NCBI GenBank assembly: GCA_964471435.1
Contig: CAYYGA010000051.1
Location: forward strand, 1-10,301
DNA: 10,301 nt
DNA from: Facklamia sp964471435
GTDB taxonomy: Bacteria > Bacillota > Bacilli > Lactobacillales > Aerococcaceae
Direction: 5' to 3'
The notes below the pieces were generated by a model that saw only the letters and a list, made by a program, of their open reading frames with translations, did no database searches and was not told the origin of the DNA. The position numbers and the translations under genes are program-made. Of this stretch, positions 1 through 7,102 are shown piece by piece (the stretch's first letter is position 1; each line of letters starts with the position of its first letter).

Positions 1-4
1 TATT

Positions 5-187
5 TTACTCAGCAATATCTACATACTTCAAGTGGTAGCGGCCGATGGCGTCAGGATTCATGTTTTGAACAGAATCGCTGAGGGCATAGATACTTTCGTT
101 ATAATAAATAAGGATAACCGGGATTGCGCTCATCATCACGACTTCAGCTTTTCATAATAAATCTACTCGTAATGATTTATCTTTTTT
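5..187 (-). pseudogene. C-terminal remnant of an oligopeptide-binding protein (OppA/SBP_bac_5 type)
   Basis: Read on the minus strand, 61 codons up to the TAA at 7-5 translate as the tail of a peptide-transporter binding protein. Recognisable pieces are KSLRVDLL, then KAEVVMMSAIPVILIYYNES, then NPDAIGRYHLKYVDIAE. They line up with the tail of the intact binding protein in this window (SDLYKEAQEIILQDYSRIELE against VDLL-stop-KAEVVMMSAIPVILIYY). The reading frame is broken by an in-frame TGA at 154-152 and closed upstream by a TAG at 190-188. No start or ribosome binding site is seen, and the roughly 450 preceding residues are absent, because the DUF1177 gene ends only 11 bases away. By hand count, GC over 1-150 is about 41%. 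I infer a gene that lost its 5' part by deletion or by arrival of the neighbouring cluster. The residue identity of the family is fairly clear; the mechanism is not. Confidence 0.72.
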
Positions 188-201
188 CTATGTCTTTCAA
201 T

Positions 202-1140
202 TTAAATTTGTCTACCTTCGCCTTTTAAATGTGTCATATCCCCATAAAGTTGAGTCAATTTTTCAAATTCAGTTGCATCATAAAAATTGATTCTACCTTC
301 CGTATATTCTTTGGCTACTTCAATTGCAAAACTAGCAGCTTGAGCAATATCCACTTCATGACTAGCACCTGTCGCACTTCCTGGAACTGCACTTTCCGCG
401 GTAATAGCTACACCAACAACTGGTGCGTCAGTCGCAGTAGCAGGTTGTAAAATACTATTTAAATGATATAAATTATTTGAATAAGGAGTGATATCTTGAG
501 TAGAAATACCAAAAGTTCTGGCGGGCTTACCTGTCACAATAGATATGATATTTATTAAGTCATGCGCATAAGGAAGTATATAACCAGATTTCACTGTAGG
601 AGAAATTGAAATACCACGATAATTCATCAAGGCATTGCCCTTTGTAGTATCAATAGAAATAATGGCATCACATTCCTCTTTAACTTCATAAGTATTCATT
701 GTTGTCATATCAACAGGTGAACTCATAAAATCTACTGGGAAATGTTTTTGGGTAGGCGCATTAGGACATATGTGTGTGGTAATGATAACATCCCCTACTA
801 AACGGTCTCCTTTCGCTGACATTTCTGCTAATTTTAAAGCAGAACTCACAGCAGCAATAGCTCCGTCACCATCTGATACTAAACCTATTTTACTCGGTCG
901 CGCACCAATTCCACCTAAACGACCGATTATACCCAACGTTGATGCAGATCCGCCAGAGCGTTTACCATTTGTCCCTTTAATAACAACTTCGATAAAATCG
1001 GTAGATCCTTTGTTCCCTTCAATCGTTTCAATATGATATTCGACATACTTATAGCCTTTAAAAATTGCGCTAACTTTTTCTCCCGTGACATTACCGTCAT
1101 CTAATAATTCAAGTACTTCAATTGTTTGTTTTAGTAACAT
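202..1140 (-). CDS. DUF1177 family protein, function unassigned
   Basis: The 312-residue protein matches my recollection of the DUF1177 family over its whole length. Family-like blocks are TLGIIGRLGGIGARP (68-82), the acidic SDGDG (89-93), TTHICP (121-126), SIDTTKGN (162-169), PTVKSGYI (181-188), TQDITPYSNNLYHLNSILQP (214-233) and ATGASHEVDI (256-265). There is no signal peptide or membrane segment, so it should be cytoplasmic. The ATG is supported by an AGGAG a few bases upstream and by the family-typical opening LLKQTIEVLELLDD. It lies last in the minus-strand cluster, 44 bases after the AroM-family gene, which suggests cotranscription with it. The reaction is unknown. The invariant-looking Asp, His and Glu residues could bind a metal, as in hydrolases, but that is only inference. 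The family call is confident; any enzymatic role is open. Confidence 0.85.
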   Translation of the reverse strand: MLLKQTIEVLELLDDGNVTGEKVSAIFKGYKYVEYHIETIEGNKGSTDFIEVVIKGTNGKRSGGSASTLGIIGRLGGIGARPSKIGLVSDGDGAIAAVSSALKLAEMSAKGDRLVGDVIITTHICPNAPTQKHFPVDFMSSPVDMTTMNTYEVKEECDAIISIDTTKGNALMNYRGISISPTVKSGYILPYAHDLINIISIVTGKPARTFGISTQDITPYSNNLYHLNSILQPATATDAPVVGVAITAESAVPGSATGASHEVDIAQAASFAIEVAKEYTEGRINFYDATEFEKLTQLYGDMTHLKGEGRQI

Positions 1141-1184
1141 TTTTGAGCTCCTATTCCCAATTTTTTTGTATATGATTATAAATG

Positions 1185-1868
1185 TTAGCAGAACTTATTG
1201 TAAATATACTTAAACAAAAGTTCATTTGATAAATAAATTGGAATATTATTAAGCTGATTTTTTAATATAGACTGCATTTTTTTATTATAACCAATACAAT
1301 CCATCACAACTACTTTCACCTGTTTAGAAATAAAAAAGTTGGCAGCACTAATAAATTCCGATTCTTTACCATTATATGGAGAGGCTGCTGTAAAAAAAGA
1401 TGCTTGTTTTAATTGCCATTTATGTTTAGAATCTTCTATTTGCCTTTGTAATGGATTAACTACCCCGATTGTTTGATTACTATAACTTTCTTTAATATAT
1501 GGAATAACTATTTCTTCAGCAGTAATCAACTCGGCTTTTTTGGTAGATAAATTTTTAAATTCACCCGTACATAGTAAGGCAATTACTTCAGTTCCTTCTT
1601 GTTCTAATCTATCAATCATTTTTTGTAATTTAGATTCAACTTTAGATTGACTCATAATGACTTGATAGCCATCAATAAAACGACTAGTTAATGAAGGTTT
1701 TTCTTTTTCAGTTAATCCAAATTTTTCAACAGCCTCTTCATGACTTAACCCATCCAATAAACCGATTTGCTCAACACCTTCAACGTTACTAAAGTACTCC
1801 TCATAAATGTCCTGTAAATCTTTTCTAGGAGCTTCTCCAATCGTAAGAAAAATAATTCGTTTAGCCAT
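1185..1868 (-). CDS. AroM family protein (Asp/Glu racemase-like fold)
   Basis: The 227-residue protein follows E. coli AroM end to end: an N-terminal FLTIGEAPR, then GLLDGLSHEEA (36-46), DGYQVIMSQSKVE (66-78), VIALLCTGEF (95-104), IGVVNPLQRQ (134-143), VVVMDCIGYNKK (186-197) and the closing IYLSNELL. AroM itself has no proven reaction. The fold belongs with the Asp/Glu/hydantoin racemase group, whose members use two cysteines. This protein has candidate cysteines in both expected places, C100 (LLCTG) and C191 (MDCIG), whereas E. coli AroM as I recall it has only the second. The start is supported by GAGGTGA just upstream. It sits between the M20 peptidase gene (99-base gap) and DUF1177 (44-base gap), away from any aromatic-pathway gene. 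That argues for a catabolic role on amino-acid-like compounds rather than a shikimate role. It is probably cytoplasmic. Confidence 0.85.
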   Translation of the reverse strand: MAKRIIFLTIGEAPRKDLQDIYEEYFSNVEGVEQIGLLDGLSHEEAVEKFGLTEKEKPSLTSRFIDGYQVIMSQSKVESKLQKMIDRLEQEGTEVIALLCTGEFKNLSTKKAELITAEEIVIPYIKESYSNQTIGVVNPLQRQIEDSKHKWQLKQASFFTAASPYNGKESEFISAANFFISKQVKVVVMDCIGYNKKMQSILKNQLNNIPIYLSNELLFKYIYNKFC

Positions 1869-1912
1869 CTATTCACCTCACAATTAAAAGTTATAAAATT
1901 TAACAAACTCTT

Positions 1913-1940
1913 AAAAAATAGTAAAAATTTTGTTTTTACT
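1913..1940 (-). terminator. AT-rich hairpin with T-run between M20 and AroM genes; possible weak terminator or attenuator
   Basis: On the minus strand AGTAAAAA (1940-1933) can pair with TTTTTACT (1927-1920) across a 5-base loop. An A and six T residues follow at once. The stem has only one G-C pair, so it is weak. A second poor hairpin (TAAAAG/CTTTTA, 1970-1951) covers the M20 stop codon. The position, 28 to 55 bases past the M20 stop, would suit partial termination that lowers AroM and DUF1177 expression. It may equally be chance in AT-rich DNA. Confidence 0.25.
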
Positions 1941-1967
1941 TACTACTAAATAAAAGTATAAGGGCTT

Positions 1968-3233
1968 TTAATCAAAAAGAAAATCAATCACTGCAGCTAT
2001 ATAGACTTTGGCTGCTAATATAATTTTATCTACTTCAACCCGTTCATTATAACCATGTATAGTAGAAAGATAAGCCGGCCCATACTGTAAAACTGGAATC
2101 TTATAATCTCTGAAATGGCGTGCATCGCTTGATGCCCATTGCATCACTCCATATGCTTCATGTTCTGATATTTTTTGAAGATTGTCTATAATTGCTTTAC
2201 AAATAGGTTCGTCTGGTGACGTATAATTAGCATCACTGCGGAATCCAAAGCGTTCCATTTTATAAGAGATTCCTAATTTTTCCCACTCACTTGTTAGATA
2301 TTTGGTGATATCATCTTGCTGGACACCAAAAGGAAGGCGACAATCCACTTGCACAGTACACGATTCAGGAACAATATTGGCTTTGGTCCCACCTTGAATC
2401 ATTCCGATATTATAAGAAATATGATCAAGAATAGGTTGGTAAGGCTCTCTTTCAGTCTCAACTTCACGCATATATTTTTTAGATACACTAACTAGTTCCT
2501 GGGCATCTTCTGGCATATCAAATTCCATTTCATGTAAAGTTTGGATTACCTCTATCGCTTTTATCGTATCCGTAATTGCATTGTGGCCAATAAGAGGTGA
2601 CAAGCTCCCATGTCCTGGTTTACCAAAAACTTCAAGCGTAAACCAATAAGATCCTTTCTGACCTATAGTAGGATTATACTTAGAAGAAGGCTCAGCAATT
2701 AATGCCCCATCTGCTGCTATTAATTCCCTTTCTAAAAGCCAAGGTACTCCATATTCACCGCCGGTTTCTTCATCAGGAACAACTGCCAGCGTTAATTCAC
2801 CTGGTAATTCAATTTTAAGACGTTTTAGTAAAGCAGTAACAAAGATAATGCCACCTAAGCCTGCTTTCATATCTGAAGCTCCTCGTCCTAATAAAAAACC
2901 ATCTTTTACTTCTCCACTCATTGGATTAAAATCCCATTTTTCTAAGTTCCCAGCAGGTACTACATCAGAATGCCCACAGTAAACTAATTTTTTTCCTGCT
3001 GAATTCCCGTACTTTGAGATGATATTAAACATACTCGGATGAGATTCATAAGTATCGGCTTCAAGTCCCCATTTATTCAAATAACTGACAATAAATTCAG
3101 TTATTTTTTCAGTATGCCCTGGTGGGTTCTGGCTATCAATTTGAATTAATCTGGAGCATAAATCAATTAATTCATCTTTATGCTCTTCAACTTCATCCAC
3201 TAATTTCTTTTTCAATGCTTCTTTATCGATCAT
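1968..3233 (-). CDS. M20 family zinc peptidase / deacylase (ArgE/DapE/CPG2-like)
   Basis: This 421-residue cytoplasmic hydrolase has the full two-zinc M20 set. GHSDVVP supplies H88 and the assisting D90. GRGASDMKAG supplies the bridging D121. PDEETGG supplies the catalytic E155 and ligand E156. AEPS supplies E181, and TIHGYNE near the C-terminus supplies H393. The lid/dimerisation domain lies roughly at 195-305, with GKPGHGS at its start and NIGMIQGGTKANIVPESC in it. Family members cleave N-acyl or N-carbamoyl amino acids, succinyl-diaminopimelate or dipeptides; the motifs do not separate these. The ATG has AAAGGG about nine bases upstream, weaker than the neighbouring sites. The gene follows the ATPase genes by 74 bases on the same strand. 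I infer that it splits a compound brought in by the transporter. The annotation as ArgE or DapE proper is not supported, since biosynthetic genes are absent here. Confidence 0.93.
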   Translation of the reverse strand: MIDKEALKKKLVDEVEEHKDELIDLCSRLIQIDSQNPPGHTEKITEFIVSYLNKWGLEADTYESHPSMFNIISKYGNSAGKKLVYCGHSDVVPAGNLEKWDFNPMSGEVKDGFLLGRGASDMKAGLGGIIFVTALLKRLKIELPGELTLAVVPDEETGGEYGVPWLLERELIAADGALIAEPSSKYNPTIGQKGSYWFTLEVFGKPGHGSLSPLIGHNAITDTIKAIEVIQTLHEMEFDMPEDAQELVSVSKKYMREVETEREPYQPILDHISYNIGMIQGGTKANIVPESCTVQVDCRLPFGVQQDDITKYLTSEWEKLGISYKMERFGFRSDANYTSPDEPICKAIIDNLQKISEHEAYGVMQWASSDARHFRDYKIPVLQYGPAYLSTIHGYNERVEVDKIILAAKVYIAAVIDFLFD

Positions 3234-3307
3234 ATATTTTGTCCCTTTCGTTTTTTAATCTTTAATACTCCCCATCCTAATGATTTAATAGACTTTTATC
3301 CTTCCAT

Positions 3308-4123
3308 CTAATCTAGTCTATTGTAAGGGTTACTAATTGGAATAGCTTCAACAAGTTTTTTAGTGTACTCCTCTTTAGATCGTAAATATATATCTTCAGA
3401 ATCTCCAATTTCAACAATCTCACCTTGATTCATCACCGCAATGCGGTCACAAAAAAAACGAATCACATTTAAATCATGAGAAATAAAAAGGTAAGTTAAA
3501 TTTAACTTTTCCTGTAACTCATTAAGTAAGTTAAGTATTTGTGCTTGCACAGAAACATCTAAGGCTGAAACTGATTCATCACAAATAACAACTTTTGGAT
3601 TTAAAGCAATGGCACGCGCGATATTTATTCTTTGGAGTTGACCTCCGGAAAATTCATGGGGATACTTATTTATTGAGCTATAAGGTAGGTTGACTAAATT
3701 AAGTAATTCTTTAATTCGGTTGGTACGAAACTCCTTATTGCCTTCATTATGAATGATAAAAGGCTCTGTCAATGAATACTCTATGCTTTTACGCCCATCT
3801 AAAGTACCATAAGGACTTTGAAAAACCATTTGCATTTGCTTACGGAAATCTTTTAAATCAGTACCCGATTTTTGTGTAATTTCTTCGTCGTAGAAATTTA
3901 TCGTGCCTTCAGTTGGACTAATTAAACGGTTAATAAGACGAGCAACGGTTGATTTTCCACTTCCAGATTCTCCAACAATACCTAGCGTTTCCCCTTCAAA
4001 AACATCAAAGCTGACATCATTTACTGCTTTAACATATTCTCTTTCTTGTTGGAATAACTTTTCTTTTGGTAAGGGATAATATTTTTTTATATTTTTCACT
4101 GAAATAATTTTTTGTTGACTCAT
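3308..4123 (-). CDS. Oligopeptide/dipeptide ABC transporter ATPase (OppF/DppF type), short C-terminus
   Basis: One of two ATPases powering the importer at the inner face of the membrane. All nucleotide-binding parts are present: Walker A GESGSGKST (51-59), Q-loop Q102 in MVFQSPYGTLDG, signature FSGGQLQR (158-165), Walker B VVICDESVSALD (178-189, E183) and H-loop H216 in ISHDLNV. CDESVSALD and the SVQAQILNLL stretch are typical of the OppF/DppF branch. The protein has 271 residues and stops about ten residues after AIPISNPYN. Usual OppF proteins run 300 to 330 and carry a cysteine-containing tail, which is missing here. The start ATG has AAGGGG upstream. The gene begins 17 bases after the OppD-like gene, so the two are translated from one message. 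Opp and Dpp types cannot be told apart from the ATPase. Confidence 0.93.
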   Translation of the reverse strand: MSQQKIISVKNIKKYYPLPKEKLFQQEREYVKAVNDVSFDVFEGETLGIVGESGSGKSTVARLINRLISPTEGTINFYDEEITQKSGTDLKDFRKQMQMVFQSPYGTLDGRKSIEYSLTEPFIIHNEGNKEFRTNRIKELLNLVNLPYSSINKYPHEFSGGQLQRINIARAIALNPKVVICDESVSALDVSVQAQILNLLNELQEKLNLTYLFISHDLNVIRFFCDRIAVMNQGEIVEIGDSEDIYLRSKEEYTKKLVEAIPISNPYNRLD

Positions 4124-4140
4124 TCATAGCACCCCTTCCG

Positions 4141-5067
4141 TTAAATTTTAATTACATTAGCTGTAAATTCAGCAACATAATGACCCGGTTCAACTTCATT
4201 CATCTTTAAACTTTCAGCACTAGCCATGTCACTTACAAAATTACCATAAGTTAATGTTTTTAATTTCTCTAATTTAGACGTTTCTTGATTAATTTGAGAT
4301 TCAAGTAAGCCTTGAGTATAGGGATGAAGCGGATTATCATAAATTTGTTTAGCGGTACCCATTTCTACCACATGACCTTTAAACATCACCACTACTCGAT
4401 CACAAGTTTCCCATATAACCCCTAAATCATGGGTAATCATAATGATAGATGTATCAAACTCTTTTTGTAAATCTTTTAATAAATTTAAGATTTGTTTTTG
4501 TATGGTGACATCGAGTGCTGTGGTTGGTTCATCAGCAATCAAGAGTTTAGGTTCACAAATTAAAGCCATTGCAATCATGACTCTTTGGCGCATTCCCCCT
4601 GAAAACTCATGTGGGTACATTTTCACCCTGCGCGAGGCGTCTTTTATCCCGACCTTATTTAGCATTTCTAATGATAACTCTTGAGCCTCTTGCTTATTAA
4701 TTTTTCGATGTGTTTTGATTGTTTCAGTTATTTGATTACCAATAGTATAAACAGGATTTAAGGTTGTTAGCGGATCTTGAAAAATCATAGAAATTTCATT
4801 GCCACGAATTCTTTGGTAATCCTTCTGCGAAAAGGATAATAACTTATTCCCGTCAAAAGATAATTCATCTGCTGAGACTAATGAGTTTTTTGGAAGGAGG
4901 CCCATGATTGAAGTTGCTGTAACACTTTTACCTGAACCTGATTCCCCTACCAGCCCAATTGTTTCTTTGCGACCCACATTAAAATTAATCCCTTTTAAAG
5001 CATGAAAATTACTATTATGCCCTTTGAATGTTACATGTAGATTTTTTACAGTTAGAATATTTTCCAT
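4141..5067 (-). CDS. Oligopeptide/dipeptide ABC transporter ATPase (OppD/DppD type)
   Basis: The partner ATPase of the importer, 308 residues. It has Walker A GESGSGKSV (41-49), Q-loop Q97 in MIFQDPLTTLNP, signature FSGGMRQR (155-162), Walker B LLIADEPTTALD (175-186, E180) and H-loop H213 in ITHDLGV. MIFQDPLTTLNP and FSGGMRQR are standard for OppD/DppD. The C-terminal extension starts normally (NPLHPYTQGLL, 245-255) and near the end keeps the family's EVEPGHYVA (291-299). The cysteines that normally lie between and after these blocks are absent: the segment reads SDMASAESLKMN. The start is certain: AAGGAGG lies just upstream and overlaps the stop codon of the OppC-like gene, which implies coupled translation. 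Confidence 0.94.
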   Translation of the reverse strand: MENILTVKNLHVTFKGHNSNFHALKGINFNVGRKETIGLVGESGSGKSVTATSIMGLLPKNSLVSADELSFDGNKLLSFSQKDYQRIRGNEISMIFQDPLTTLNPVYTIGNQITETIKTHRKINKQEAQELSLEMLNKVGIKDASRRVKMYPHEFSGGMRQRVMIAMALICEPKLLIADEPTTALDVTIQKQILNLLKDLQKEFDTSIIMITHDLGVIWETCDRVVVMFKGHVVEMGTAKQIYDNPLHPYTQGLLESQINQETSKLEKLKTLTYGNFVSDMASAESLKMNEVEPGHYVAEFTANVIKI

Positions 5068-5078
5068 TATTTGCCTCC

Positions 5079-5951
5079 TTAACTATTCAGTTTTGGATCC
5101 AAGGCATCACGAATTCCATCACCTAAGATGTTAATACCCAGTACAGTAAATAAAATTGCCAATCCAGAAAATGTCGCAATTTCTGGATTTAAAACCAGAA
5201 AACCTCTTCCTTCATTTAATATAGACCCCCATGATGGTGTGGGAGGTTGAACACCTAACCCTAAAAAGCTTAATGATGCCTCAGAGATGATTGCTCCAGC
5301 TATACTCATTGTTCCATGAACAACAAGCGAAGGCATACTGTTAGGCAAAACATGGCTGAACATAGTGCGTGAATTACTTGCGCCTAATGAACGGAGGACT
5401 TCGATAAATTCTTCTTCTTTAATACTTAAAACCTGTCCCCGTACTATCCTGGTAAATCCTGGTATATTCCCTATCCCAATTGATAAAATGACATTGCCAA
5501 GACCTTGTCCAAGTACAGACATTATTAAAATCGCTAATAAAATAAAAGGAAATGCTGAAAAACCATCCATTACACGCATAATCAAATTATCCAGCGCTCC
5601 TCCAGTGAATCCAGCAATTAAACCTAGAACGGTTCCGATGACTCCACCTATAGCAACAGCAGAAAATCCAACGATTACAGAAATACGGGATCCGTAAACA
5701 ATTCTACTGAATAAATCTCTTCCGAAATTGTCAGTCCCTAGTAGATGACCTTCCTCTCCAACTGATCTAAAAGATGCTAATGGGTTAATGCTTAAAGGAT
5801 CGTGCGTAGCAATATAGGGTGCCAGAATGGCAACTAGAATAACAACAGTTACTATGATTAATCCTACCATTGCCAACTTATTGCGTATAAGTAAACGGAA
5901 GAAGCCAGGTCTGCTTTGTACTTCTTGATTTAAAACCGTAACTCTTTCCAT
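5079..5951 (-). CDS. Oligopeptide/dipeptide ABC transporter permease (OppC/DppC type)
   Basis: One half of the membrane channel, 290 residues. It has an N-terminal OppC-type segment with a first membrane helix at about 27-47, the family hallmark LLGTDNFGRDLFSRIVYGSR (70-89), and further helices at about 93-115, 133-160, 207-230 and 262-280. The EAA loop that contacts an ATPase is at 181-209 (EFIEVLRSLGASNSRTMFSH and following). SEASLSFLGLGVQPPTPSWG (223-242) is also typical. The open frame continues upstream to 6011, but I chose the ATG at 5951. It has GGAGGG eight bases upstream, gives the usual family length, and lies one base after the OppB stop. The upstream start would force a 59-base overlap and add a non-family extension. 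Confidence 0.94.
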   Translation of the reverse strand: MERVTVLNQEVQSRPGFFRLLIRNKLAMVGLIIVTVVILVAILAPYIATHDPLSINPLASFRSVGEEGHLLGTDNFGRDLFSRIVYGSRISVIVGFSAVAIGGVIGTVLGLIAGFTGGALDNLIMRVMDGFSAFPFILLAILIMSVLGQGLGNVILSIGIGNIPGFTRIVRGQVLSIKEEEFIEVLRSLGASNSRTMFSHVLPNSMPSLVVHGTMSIAGAIISEASLSFLGLGVQPPTPSWGSILNEGRGFLVLNPEIATFSGLAILFTVLGINILGDGIRDALDPKLNS

Positions 5952-5952
5952 A

Positions 5953-6909
5953 TTATTTACCCTCCGTCGTATATGTAATTCTTGGATCAGCAACTTTATA
6001 TAGGATATCAATCAGTAAATTTGTTACAACGTAAATCAAGGCAATAAAAATAACAACTCCTTGAATCACTGCCAGGTCTCTTCGGTCAATTGCATCAGTC
6101 GTCAACCGACCCATCCCTGGCCACGAGAATATTGTTTCAGTTAGTATAGAACCTCCTAAAAGTCCGGCTATTTGAATTCCAAATATCGAGAGAATAGGTG
6201 ATAGAGCATTTCTTAAAGCATGCTTTATAATAACAGTCCATTCTCTTAAGCCTTTAGCACGTGCTGTTCGAACATAATCTGTGGAAATAACTTCTAACAT
6301 ACTTGACCGCGTAATTCGAGCAAAGTTTGCCATCGGTATTGTAGCTAACGTTACACTAGGTAAAATCAGATGTTGCAAATTTTCTCCGATTGTTGCTGTC
6401 GAACTTCCCATACCAGTTGCAGGGAGCCATCCTAGATTTACACTAAATATTAATACCAGCATTACTCCCAACCAGAACACAGGCATAGAAACTCCAACCA
6501 ATGATATCAGCATAACTCCATAATCTACAGGAGTGTTACGATAGTATGCAGAAGCAATCCCTGCAGGGATTCCAATAATAAGCGCAATAAATAAAGCAGC
6601 TAAGGATAAGATTATGGTATTCGGGAATCTCTCAGCAATTAGCTGAGTTACATTCATATTATAAGCGTATGAATAGCCCAGGTCTCCGCGCAATAAATCA
6701 CCTAAGTAATTAAAAAATTGAACAAATATTGAATCATTTAATCCCATTATTTCTCGCATTCTTTCGACATCAGCCACACTTGCTTGTGGTCCTAGTAAGG
6801 TTGCTGCTGGATCCCCAGGAATCATCCTTGTAACAACAAAAACTATGAGTGCTATAATCAATAAAGTCGGGACTATATTGATTATCCTACGTATTAAATA
6901 TCTTCCCAC
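5953..6909 (-). CDS. Oligopeptide/dipeptide ABC transporter permease (OppB/DppB type), GTG start
   Basis: The other channel subunit and first gene of the minus-strand cluster, 318 residues. It has a first membrane helix at about 9-28, then the family's TRMIPGDPAATLLGP (27-41) and a LRGDLGYSY segment (73-81). Further helices lie at about 98-120, 132-158, 237-257 and 283-304. The EAA loop (DYVRTARAKGLREWTVIIKH, 211-230) is clear, followed by LGGSILTETIFSWPGMGRL (251-269) and the closing YKVADPRI. The start codon is GTG at 6909, supported by AGGAGGA about eight bases upstream and by the typical opening GRYLIRRI. It is transcribed away from the binding-protein gene and probably from the promoter at 6970-6942. 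Confidence 0.94.
   Translation of the reverse strand: MGRYLIRRIINIVPTLLIIALIVFVVTRMIPGDPAATLLGPQASVADVERMREIMGLNDSIFVQFFNYLGDLLRGDLGYSYAYNMNVTQLIAERFPNTIILSLAALFIALIIGIPAGIASAYYRNTPVDYGVMLISLVGVSMPVFWLGVMLVLIFSVNLGWLPATGMGSSTATIGENLQHLILPSVTLATIPMANFARITRSSMLEVISTDYVRTARAKGLREWTVIIKHALRNALSPILSIFGIQIAGLLGGSILTETIFSWPGMGRLTTDAIDRRDLAVIQGVVIFIALIYVVTNLLIDILYKVADPRITYTTEGK
5960..5965 (-). promoter_or_regulatory. Ribosome binding site fixing the OppC-like start
   Basis: GGAGGG on the minus strand lies eight bases before the ATG at 5951, inside the last codons of the OppB-like gene. It selects that ATG over the in-frame start at 6011. Confidence 0.8.
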
Positions 6910-6941
6910 TTAAGATCCTCCTAATTGATTTATTTGGAACT

Positions 6942-6970
6942 ATTCTACCACTTCTACTTTTTCAAGTAAA
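6942..6970 (-). promoter_or_regulatory. Predicted promoter of the permease operon
   Basis: On the minus strand TTTACT (6970-6965) is followed after 17 bases by TAGAAT (6947-6942), with TGG directly before it as an extended -10. The predicted start near 6935 leaves a leader of about 26 bases that holds the AGGAGGA of the OppB-like gene. Spacing and placement are good, but the -35 matches only four of six consensus bases. Confidence 0.55.
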
Positions 6971-7028
6971 ATTAAAATTAGCATAAACTCACTAATCTAT
7001 TACTTTTCTAATAAATTTCTTATTTTTA

Positions 7029-7057
7029 TTTACTTTATATTTATTTGGTGGTATAGT
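7029..7057 (+). promoter_or_regulatory. Predicted promoter of the binding-protein gene
   Basis: TTTACT (7029-7034) and TATAGT (7052-7057) are separated by exactly 17 bases, and TGG (7049-7051) forms an extended -10. The start would be near 7064, giving a leader of about 50 bases. The architecture is the same as in the divergent promoter at 6970-6942. Confidence 0.6.
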
Positions 7058-7063
7058 TTTTAT

Positions 7064-7091
7064 ATATCAATTGGTTTAAACCATGTGATAT
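7064..7091. promoter_or_regulatory. 28-base dyad, candidate repressor operator
   Basis: A perfect 12-base palindrome TGGTTTAAACCA (7072-7083) is flanked by the complementary arms ATATCA (7064-7069) and TGATAT (7086-7091). Twelve of fourteen base pairs of the dyad match. It begins at the predicted transcription start of the binding-protein gene, the usual place for a repressor site. The TGGT-N4-ACCA core resembles sites of HutC/NagR-type GntR regulators; that assignment is inference. As RNA it could also fold into a 5' hairpin ahead of the ribosome binding site. Confidence 0.6.
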
Positions 7092-7102
7092 CAATATTAT
7101 AT

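Noticed and set aside
157..187. Hairpin ATAAATC/GATTTAT followed by CTTTTTT on the plus strand as a terminator
   Set aside because: The stem is seven nearly all A-T pairs with a 10-base loop. No plus-strand gene ends before it, and on the minus strand, where the operon would need it, no T-run follows.
229..1036. Open frames on the plus strand (229-450 and 770-1036)
   Set aside because: They lie antisense to the DUF1177 gene, which has full-length family motifs and a ribosome binding site. Their translations show no domain-like pattern.
5952..6011. Longer OppC-like start adding 20 residues
   Set aside because: It overlaps the end of the OppB-like gene and lacks a good ribosome binding site. 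The ATG at 5951 has GGAGGG and fits family length.
4442..6523. Plus-strand open frames at 4442-4684, 5365-5697 and 6281-6523
   Set aside because: They are antisense to the OppD-, OppC- and OppB-like genes and have no recognisable product.
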